Origin: Streptomyces sp. ISL-10
Lineage (GTDB): Bacteria; Actinomycetota; Actinomycetes; Streptomycetales; Streptomycetaceae
Assembly (NCBI RefSeq): GCF_018614575.1
Contig: NZ_JAGGOJ010000036.1
Coordinates: 1-51,331, forward strand
DNA length: 51,331 nt
Direction of reading: 5' to 3'
The notes beneath the pieces are model-generated. The model saw only the letters and a program-made list of their open reading frames with translations, ran no database searches and was not told where the DNA came from. Position 1 is the first letter of the stretch, and the number at the start of each line of letters is the position of its first letter. Positions 42,410-50,100 of the stretch are shown piece after piece. A program made the translations under genes and the position numbers.

Positions 42410-42467
42410 TAGGGGATATTCGCTCCCGATGAGCAGGGACCCCTAGGACTGAGCCGACCAACCCCTA
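42410..42467. promoter_or_regulatory. Three CCCCTA-type boxes in the divergent promoter region
   Basis: CCCCTA at 42440-42445 and 42462-42467 in the same orientation (22 bp apart, each preceded by A), and TAGGGG at 42410-42415 in the opposite one. They lie 96-154 bp before the aminodeoxychorismate synthase start and about 70-125 bp before the divergent carboxylesterase start. Proposed LAL operator controlling both directions. Confidence 0.6.
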
Positions 42468-42563
42468 AATATGTTTGGGCGGTTGCCCGGCCAGTTGCGG
42501 TCAGGCCAGTATTAACCGTTCCTGTCCTTCTCCCGTGTAATCGATCGTCGTCTGGAGGCCCCG

Positions 42564-44663
42564 ATGCAGCCTGCGAATCCGGCGGGCAATGTGAAGTCGC
42601 CCATCGGTCATGTACGCACGTTGCTGGTGGACAACTACGACTCCTACACCTACAACCTCTTCCAGATGATCGCGCAGATCAACGGCGCGGAACCCCTGGT
42701 CGTCCGCAATGACGACCCGGTGCTGAGGGACGACGCCTTCATCTTGCAGTTCGACAACGTCGTGATATCCCCGGGCCCCGGCCACCCCCAGGACGGCCGC
42801 GACTTCGGCGACGCCGCCCGGCTGCTGTCGCTGCCGGACCTGCCGGTGCTCGGGGTCTGTCTCGGACACCAAGGCATCGCTCTGTTCCACGGTGCCGAGG
42901 TGCGCTCGGCCGGCGTACCGAGGCACGGCCACCTCTCGCAGATCACCCACACAGGCGAGGGCGTCTTCGAAGGACTGCCGCAGGACTTCACCGCCGTGCG
43001 CTACCACTCCTTCGCGGTGGACTCCCTGGCCTCGACGTCTCTGGAGGCGATCGCCTGGGCCGAGGACGGCGAGATCATGGGCATCCGCCACATCAACCGG
43101 CCGCACTGGGGCGTGCAGTTCCACCCTGAGTCGGTGGCGACCGAGCACGGCGCCCGGATCCTGGAGAACTTCCGCGACCTGACCCGGGGCCGGACTGCCA
43201 CGCACCGCGACCTTTCGGTGACCAGCCCGGACGGTGAGGGTCCGTTCGTCGTCCGCATGTCGACCGTGGAACGCGAGGTCGACGCGGAGTCGGTCTTCAT
43301 TGGTCTCTACGGCGACAGTGCCCACTCGTTCTGGCTCGACAGCAACCGCTGCGAGCGCGGCCTGGCGCGGTTCTCGTACCTGGGCGACGCCTCAGGCCCG
43401 CTCAGCGAGGTGCTCAGCTACTCGGTGACCGACGACGTGGTCGTCGTGGACTCTGCGGATGGCGTCCAGAGCCTGGTCGAGGGGAACATCTTCGACGTCC
43501 TGAGCCGGCGCTTGGCCGAGTCGCGGGTCGAGCTGGACGCGCCGTTCGACTTCAACGGTGGGTACGTCGGCTACTTCGGGTACGAGATGAAGGCGCACTG
43601 CGGCTTCACCAACCGCCACAAGGCCGAGACCCCCGACGCGCAATGGATGCGCGCCGACCGGTTCGTCGTCGTCGACCACGTCGAGCACCGGACCTACCTG
43701 GTGGCGCTGTGCTGGCCGGGCGCGGAGTCCGTCGCCGAAGCCGACGCCTGGCTGGCCGACACGGCCGCGGCCGTCGACGCGCTCGACAAGGCGGGGCCGA
43801 CGCTGCCCGAGGTGGGCCCGAGCCCGGACGTGGACGTCCCGGCGTCCTTCGTGCGGGACCGGGAAACCTACCTTGCCGACATCGCCGAGTGCCAGCGGCA
43901 GCTGCGAGCGGGCGAGAGCTACGAGATCTGCCTGACCAACATGCTCCGGACCGCGGCCCCGGACGACGACCTCGCCTTCTACCTGCGGATGCGACGCACC
44001 AACTCGGCCCCCTACAGCGCGTTCCTACGGTTCGGCGAGCTGCGGATCCTGAGCTCCTCACCCGAGCGATTCCTGCGGATCGACCGCCACGGCATGGTCG
44101 AGAGCAAGCCCATCAAGGGCACTGTGGCCCGTAGCGAGGATCCCGCGACTGATGAGTCCTGGCGGCTTGAGCTGACCCGCAGCGCCAAGACCCAGGCTGA
44201 GAACCTCATGATCGTCGACCTTGTGCGCAACGACCTCGGCCAGGTTTGCGAGGTCGGGAGCGTGCACGTCCCGAAGTTCATGGCGACCGAGTCGTACGCC
44301 ACCGTGCACCAGCTGGTCTCCACGATCCGCGGGCGGCTGCGGTCGGCGGTGAACGCCGTCGACTGCGTGAAGGCGTGCTTCCCGGGCGGCTCGATGACCG
44401 GAGCGCCCAAGCTGCGCACGGTCGAGATCACCGACCTGCTGGAGTCCGAGGCCCGCGGCGTCTACTCCGGGACACTCGGCTACTTTGGGTACAGCGGGTC
44501 GGCCGACCTCAGCATCGTGATCCGGACGGCGGTCTTCTGGCGCGATGTGGTCCTCATCGGAGCCGGCGGCGCCATCGTGCTCGACTCGGACCCGGTCGAC
44601 GAGTACGAGGAAATGCTGCTCAAGGCCCGCACCGTCCTGCTGAATCCAGCCCGGCAGAAGTGA
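42564..44663 (+). CDS. pabAB: Fused aminodeoxychorismate synthase (PabA-PabB)
   Basis: A 699-residue two-domain enzyme. The N-terminal glutamine amidotransferase shows VDNYDSYTYNLF, nucleophile C99 in LGVCLGHQG, and catalytic H187/E189 in VQFHPESV. The C-terminal chorismate-binding domain shows the PabB-specific PIKGT with K518 (TrpE has PIAGT), then DLVRNDLGQVCEVGSVHVP, FPGGSMTGAPK and YSGTLGYFGYSG. It should convert chorismate and glutamine to 4-amino-4-deoxychorismate. The same fusion supplies p-aminobenzoate starters in candicidin-type clusters. A lyase (PabC) needed to finish p-aminobenzoate is not in the window. A strong GGAGG precedes the ATG. Stop overlaps the next start. Confidence 0.95.
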   Translation: MQPANPAGNVKSPIGHVRTLLVDNYDSYTYNLFQMIAQINGAEPLVVRNDDPVLRDDAFILQFDNVVISPGPGHPQDGRDFGDAARLLSLPDLPVLGVCLGHQGIALFHGAEVRSAGVPRHGHLSQITHTGEGVFEGLPQDFTAVRYHSFAVDSLASTSLEAIAWAEDGEIMGIRHINRPHWGVQFHPESVATEHGARILENFRDLTRGRTATHRDLSVTSPDGEGPFVVRMSTVEREVDAESVFIGLYGDSAHSFWLDSNRCERGLARFSYLGDASGPLSEVLSYSVTDDVVVVDSADGVQSLVEGNIFDVLSRRLAESRVELDAPFDFNGGYVGYFGYEMKAHCGFTNRHKAETPDAQWMRADRFVVVDHVEHRTYLVALCWPGAESVAEADAWLADTAAAVDALDKAGPTLPEVGPSPDVDVPASFVRDRETYLADIAECQRQLRAGESYEICLTNMLRTAAPDDDLAFYLRMRRTNSAPYSAFLRFGELRILSSSPERFLRIDRHGMVESKPIKGTVARSEDPATDESWRLELTRSAKTQAENLMIVDLVRNDLGQVCEVGSVHVPKFMATESYATVHQLVSTIRGRLRSAVNAVDCVKACFPGGSMTGAPKLRTVEITDLLESEARGVYSGTLGYFGYSGSADLSIVIRTAVFWRDVVLIGAGGAIVLDSDPVDEYEEMLLKARTVLLNPARQK

Positions 44664-45892
44664 TGAGGACTCTTCGGACGCAGGTCGTCGTCGTCGGCGC
44701 CGGCCCAGCCGGGCTGTACCTGTCCCACGAGCTGCGCGCCCACGGCGTCGACTCCGTGATCGTCGAGCGCTGCAGTCGCGAGCATCTGGAACGACGGGTG
44801 AGGGCGGGGCTGCTCGAGGAGGGCACGGTGCAGCTGCTGCGCGGTTCCGGGCTGGCCGACCGGCTTGACCGGCAGGGTCTGGTACACGACGGTTTCCAGC
44901 TGCGCTTCGAGGACACAGTTCAGCGGATCTCGACCGTGTCGCTGATCGGTGAGCCGACCTACATCTATGGTCAGCAGGAAGTCGTCAAGGACCTGTTGGC
45001 CGCTCGTCCGTCGGATGACGGATCGCTGTACTTCGACGCGCTGGACGTTCAGATCGCGGGGATCACCGGCGACAAACCCTCGGTAGCGTTCACGGTCGGC
45101 GGGGAGCACGTCGTCGTCGAGGCCGACTTCATCGCCGGCTGCGATGGATACCACGGAGTGTCCCGCGCGAGCATCCCTACGGCGTCCCTCGCCTTCCACA
45201 CTCGGCGCTACCCGTTCGACTGGATCGGGCTGCTGGTCAACGCGGCGCCCTTCGCGTCCGAACTGGTCTACTCCGTGCACCCGCGCGGCTTCGCCCTGGC
45301 GAGCATGCGCACGCCCGAGGTCAGCCGCCTCTACCTACAGGCCGACGCCCGGGACGAGCAGAGCAACTGGCCGCATGAACGGATCTGGGACGAACTCGGG
45401 CAACGGCTGTACGTGGACGAGGGCCGGATGCGGGCGCGGGGAGCGATTCTCGAGCAGGTCAGGGTTCCACTTCGGGCCACCGTCGCGGAGCCCATGCAGT
45501 TCGGCCGACTCTTCCTCGTAGGCGACGCCGCCCACATCTTCCCGCCCACCGCTGCGAAGGGGTTGAACGTGGCGCTCGAGGACTCGAGCGTGCTCGCCCA
45601 CGCCCTCATCGGGTGGTTCCGCCGCGGTGAGGCCGGTCCCCTTGAGGGCTACTCATCCGCGCGTCTGCCTGCGGTCTGGCGTGCCCAGGACTTCTCGGCC
45701 TGGCTGACCTGGCTGTTCCATCCTGCGGCGGACGCGACCGCGTTCGACCACCGCCGCCGGACCGCGAGCCTGACACGACTGGCTGAGGGCGGCAGCAGCG
45801 CTGTCGCCTTCGCCGACGAGTACGTCGGACGCTCTCGGCGCCGGCTGTCCTCACTTTCTTACATTCACGAGCTCGACGGCATGGAGGCTTGA
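44663..45892 (+). CDS. PobA-like 4-hydroxybenzoate 3-hydroxylase family flavoprotein
   Basis: A 409-residue group A flavin monooxygenase close to p-hydroxybenzoate hydroxylase along its length: VVVGAGPAGLYLSHEL, RRVRAGLLEEGTVQLLR, DFIAGCDGYHGVSR, EPMQFGRLFLVGDAAHIFPP and ADEYVG. Residues Y203, S214, R216, R222 and Y224 line up with Pseudomonas PobA Y201, S212, R214, R220 and Y222, which hold the benzoate carboxylate and ring. A para-substituted benzoate is therefore a likely substrate; p-aminobenzoate is known to be accepted by PobA-type enzymes. Its position right after pabAB suggests it hydroxylates the amino acid to 4-amino-3-hydroxybenzoate, either free or tethered. The ATG is coupled to the pabAB stop (ATGATGA context). 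Confidence 0.88.
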   Translation: MRTLRTQVVVVGAGPAGLYLSHELRAHGVDSVIVERCSREHLERRVRAGLLEEGTVQLLRGSGLADRLDRQGLVHDGFQLRFEDTVQRISTVSLIGEPTYIYGQQEVVKDLLAARPSDDGSLYFDALDVQIAGITGDKPSVAFTVGGEHVVVEADFIAGCDGYHGVSRASIPTASLAFHTRRYPFDWIGLLVNAAPFASELVYSVHPRGFALASMRTPEVSRLYLQADARDEQSNWPHERIWDELGQRLYVDEGRMRARGAILEQVRVPLRATVAEPMQFGRLFLVGDAAHIFPPTAAKGLNVALEDSSVLAHALIGWFRRGEAGPLEGYSSARLPAVWRAQDFSAWLTWLFHPAADATAFDHRRRTASLTRLAEGGSSAVAFADEYVGRSRRRLSSLSYIHELDGMEA

Positions 45893-47071
45893 GTGTCCAC
45901 TCAACGGTCGGAAGCAGGGCGGGCATTGATCGTCGGCGCCGGTGTCGCCGGTTTGACCGCGGCGCTGAGGTTGCACCGGGGCGGCTGGGAGGTCCTGGTC
46001 GTGGAGAAGGCCTCTGGCAATCGCAACGGCGGGACGTGGATCAGCTTCCGGGGCGTGGGCTACCAGGCGGCCGAGCGGCTCGGCATCCTCCCGCAGCTCA
46101 TCGAGGCGCAGCTGCCGTGGGAGGACATCCACATGCTGGACACCGACGGACGGCTGCGTGTCGTCTGGCGGGCGGCCACACAGCTGGCGCTGATGAACGA
46201 GCCGACCTTGCACATCCCGCGCGACAAGATCGCGGACATCCTGCTCGACGCGCTGGACGGCGAGGTGAAGATCGAGTACGGCACGACCGTGTCGAGCATC
46301 ACCCAGGACGAGTCCGGTGCCGAGGTCGTTCTGTCGAACGGTGTCAGTGATCGCTTCGACCTGGTGATCGGCGCTGACGGCGTCAACTCCGTCGTTCGCG
46401 AGCTGGCCTTCGGTCCGGAGGCGGAGTTCCGAACCGACTTCGGTGACCTCTTGGCCATCTACAACCTGGAGCGCAGTCCGGTCGACACCGGGGTCGAGCA
46501 TCTCCTGAGCGGAGTCGGGCGGATGATCGCGGTCAGCCGCCTCGGCGACACCTTCTCGGTGATCTTCTTGTGGACGAGCACCGACCTGGCCGGCGACCTG
46601 TCCACCGATCTGTCCAAGGCGGTTCGGCGCCGGTTCGAGGACCTCGGCTGGGCCGTCCCGGCCCTGCTGAAGGAGGCCGAAGCCGTCCCGTCGGCCTACT
46701 ACGGGCCGGTGAGCCAGATCAAGATGGACACCTGGAGCCAGGGCCGGGTGGTTCTCGTCGGCGACGCGGCTTGGTGCACCGGGTTCTACGCGGGTTTCGG
46801 CGCTTCGCTGGCCGTCGGCGGCGCCGATCTCCTCGGTGACGTGCTGGAACGCCACCCCGGGGACATCCCCACAGCTCTGCGCGAGTGGGAGGCCGAGTAC
46901 CGCCCAATCGCGCTGAAGGTTCAGGCGCAGGCTCGTCGGGGACGCGAGAGCTTCTTCCTGCCACCCACCGAGTTCGCTATCAAGCTCCGAACGATCTTCC
47001 TGTGGATCGCTGGTAACTCCGTCACCACACGGCTGCTCCGCCTGTTCATGGGCGTCCGGTCCCCGAAGTAG
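45893..47071 (+). CDS. Second FAD-dependent monooxygenase
   Basis: A 392-residue group A flavoprotein. It has the N-terminal GAGVAGLTAALRLHRGGWEV dinucleotide fold, the DG motif VIGADGVNSVVRE and the GD motif GRVVLVGDAAWCTGFYAGFG, in which the usual proline is changed. It resembles salicylate hydroxylase/tetracycline-type oxygenases rather than PobA. It starts with GTG directly after the PobA-like stop, so it is in the same operon. It may act on the starter unit (ring or decarboxylative hydroxylation) or on the finished polyketide. Confidence 0.88.
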   Translation: MSTQRSEAGRALIVGAGVAGLTAALRLHRGGWEVLVVEKASGNRNGGTWISFRGVGYQAAERLGILPQLIEAQLPWEDIHMLDTDGRLRVVWRAATQLALMNEPTLHIPRDKIADILLDALDGEVKIEYGTTVSSITQDESGAEVVLSNGVSDRFDLVIGADGVNSVVRELAFGPEAEFRTDFGDLLAIYNLERSPVDTGVEHLLSGVGRMIAVSRLGDTFSVIFLWTSTDLAGDLSTDLSKAVRRRFEDLGWAVPALLKEAEAVPSAYYGPVSQIKMDTWSQGRVVLVGDAAWCTGFYAGFGASLAVGGADLLGDVLERHPGDIPTALREWEAEYRPIALKVQAQARRGRESFFLPPTEFAIKLRTIFLWIAGNSVTTRLLRLFMGVRSPK

Positions 47072-47138
47072 GGACCCGCCCGCTCGCCTCCCAGACGAGC
47101 GCCCGCACCGAAACCTGATCACAGAAAGTGTCACGCAG

Positions 47139-50100
47139 TTGCTTATCGAGCTGGTTCGGCCCCTGAGCGAGATCGTCCGGGCAAACGCCACCCGTCTGGG
47201 TGACAAGATCGCCTTCTCTGACGCGCATGGCAGCGTCTCCTACGCTGATCTGGACCGGGACACCTCCCGCCTCGCCGGGCACCTCGCCGCGCTCGGAGTG
47301 GAGCCCGGGGACCGGGTCGCGCTGTTCCTCGGCAGCTGCGTCGAGATGATCGAGAGCTACCTGGGCGTTGTCCGCGCGGCGGGGATCGGCGTGCCGCTCT
47401 CACCGGACTGCACGCAGGAGGAGCTGCGCCACTACCTCGTCGACAGCGGAGCGAAGGTCGTCATCACCCGAGCTGCCTACGCCGATCAGGTGCGCCGGGC
47501 AGCGCATGGCAGCGACGTCCGTGAGATCGTCGCGGTAGGGAGCGCGCCGGGGACCACGTCCTTCGCCGACTTGATCGGATCGGAACCTGACACCCCCGCC
47601 CAGGACAGCCTCGGACTCGACGACCCGGCCTGGATGCTCTACACGTCGGGCACCACCGGCCGGCCCAAGGGGGTCCTGTCCACCCAGCGCAGCTGCCTGT
47701 GGTCGGTCGTCTCCAGCTACCTGCCGATGGCCCGGCTCGAGGAGCAGGACCGCATCCTGTGGCCCCTGCCCCTGCACCATAGCCTGGCCCACTGCCTGTG
47801 CCTGCTAGGCGTGACCGTCGTTGGCGCCTCCGCGCACATCGTGAGCGGATTCGCCGCCGACGAAGTGCTCGACACTCTGCGCCGGGAGCCGTTCAGCATC
47901 CTGTCCGGCGTCCCGGCCATGTATCACCGGCTGATCGCCGAGGCCCAGGTACAGCCCCGTGAGGCCCCGGGCCTGCGGCTCGCCCTTGTCGCCGGCGCGG
48001 TCACCTCCGACACCCTGCGCAGGGAGATCGAGGAGACGCTCGGCGTCGTCGTGCTCAACACCTACGGCAGCACCGAGACGTGCGGGCCGATCACCATGAG
48101 CAGCCTCGACGAGCCCGCGCCGGTCGGGTCCTGCGGCCGGCCGGTCCCCGGTCTCGACGTACGTCTGGTGGATCCCGTCGCCCTCCGCGACGTCGGCACC
48201 GGCGAGGAGGGCGAAGTCTGGGTCCGAGGGCCGGGCCTGATGCTCGGCTACCACGACGCCCCGGCCGAGACCGAGGGCAGGTTCAGCGACGGCTGGTACC
48301 GCACCGGCGACCTGGCCCGCAGCGACCAGGAGGGCTTCTTCCGGATCACCGGCCGGATCAAGGAACTCATCATCCGGGGCGCGGTCAACATCCACCCCGG
48401 CGAGATCGACGAGGCCATCCGGCCGGTGCCGGGGGTGGCGGACGTCGCGGCCGCCGGCAAGAGCGACGACGTCCTCGGTGAGGTGCCGGTCGCTTTCCTG
48501 GTCGCCGGCGACGGCGGTCTCGAACCCGGCCGGGTCCTGTCCCGATGCCGCGAACTGCTGTCGGCCCACAAGATCCCCGAGGAGCTGTACGAGACGCGGC
48601 ACATCCCGCGGACGGGCTCGGGCAAGATCGCCCGCCATCTCCTCGCAGACACCCCCGCCCGGCTCCTGGCCGTCAACCACACCGGCCGGGCGACAGCGGC
48701 CACGCGCATTCCGGGCGCGGACGGGGAAGAGACGACGCTGCCCCTCGGCCGGAGCGGGACCCGCGCCGGCGCCCCGAACCCGTGGTTCGGGCCGTCCGAC
48801 ACCGTGATGATCTCGGGCGCCGCCACGACGCTCGGGGCGGCGGTGGCGGACCTGCTCGCCGACCGGTACTCCGTGCGCCGGCTCGTGCTCGTGGACACCG
48901 CTGAGCACCGGGACCTCCTCGGCATGCTCGCCGACGGCATCGGCCGGCGGACCGGCATCGAGGTCATCCTGGGAACCGCCGACACGCCGGACGCTGAGAT
49001 CACGGGCCTCGTCCACATCGAGGACCCCGCCCGCGGCGCGGCGCCTAACGTCGAGGACCTGGTGACCGCGTCGTCGGCGCGAACGGTCGTCCTCTGCGCC
49101 GGTGCCGTCTCGCAGCCCTTCGACGTGCTCGCCCGCAGTCACGACTCAGCGGACCGGCGCGTCCTGTCCCTGACGTGCGACGGCTGGGCGGTCACCGGCG
49201 GCTTCTTGCGCACGGGCCTGTCGGATCCGTGGTCGGCGGCCGAGCTCGCCGGGGCGTTCGACTCCGCCGTCCGTTCCTCGGGCACCACGATGGCGATCAC
49301 CGAGGTCGTGCCGCAGGACGACCGGCTCGCCGTGGCCGGTGTGACCGAGTTCTTGCGCGACCTGATCTACCGTGAGGTGGCTTCGACCGTCGGGGACGAG
49401 GTGTTCGACCGGCAGCGGCCGTTCAAGGACCTCGGCCTGGACTCGGCCCGGGCCGTCGCCCTCCGCAATCGGCTCGCCTCGCTGACCGGGCTGAACCTTT
49501 CGGTCTCGGCCCTGTTCGACCACCCGACCCCGTCGGCTCTGGCCGATTTCCTGTCCGCCCAGGTCGCAGGGGAAACGCCCGCATTCGCGGCCACCCCCAT
49601 GACCGCGGCGACGGACGAGCCGGTGGCGATCGTAGGTATGGGGGTGCGGCTGCCCGGAGGCGTAGACAGCCCGGCCGCCTTGTGGGACCTGCTGTCGGCG
49701 GGTGCGGACGTGGTGGGAGCTTTTCCTACCGATCGGGGCTGGGATCTGGAGGGCCTGTTCGACTCGGCCCCGGACGCGGTGGGCGTCTCGCACGCGCGCG
49801 AGGGCGGCTTCCTCACCGACGCGGCGGGTTTTGACGCGGGGTTCTTCGGGATCAGTCCGCGTGAGGCGTTGGCAATGGATCCGCAGCAGCGGTTGCTGTT
49901 GGAGACGTCGTGGGAGGCGCTGGAGCGTGCCGGGATCGACCCGTCCTCGCTGCACGGCCGGGACGTCGGCGTCTACACTGGGCTGATCGCCAACGACTAC
50001 CAGTCCGCCGTCGACGCGGTGGTGCCGATTCCGGAGCTGGACGGGTACCGGTCGACTGGTGACGCGCACAGTGTGGCGTCGGGGCGTATCTCCTACGTGC

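Noticed and set aside
42564..44663. Anthranilate synthase or PhzE-type ADIC synthase
   Set aside because: The amidotransferase domain is N-terminal and the chorismate domain has PIKGT, the PabB form, rather than PIAGT of TrpE; PhzE has the opposite domain order.
47805..49142. 445-residue minus-strand open frame in the PKS ligase region
   Set aside because: It is antisense to clear adenylation motifs; its composition is that of a reversed high-GC gene.
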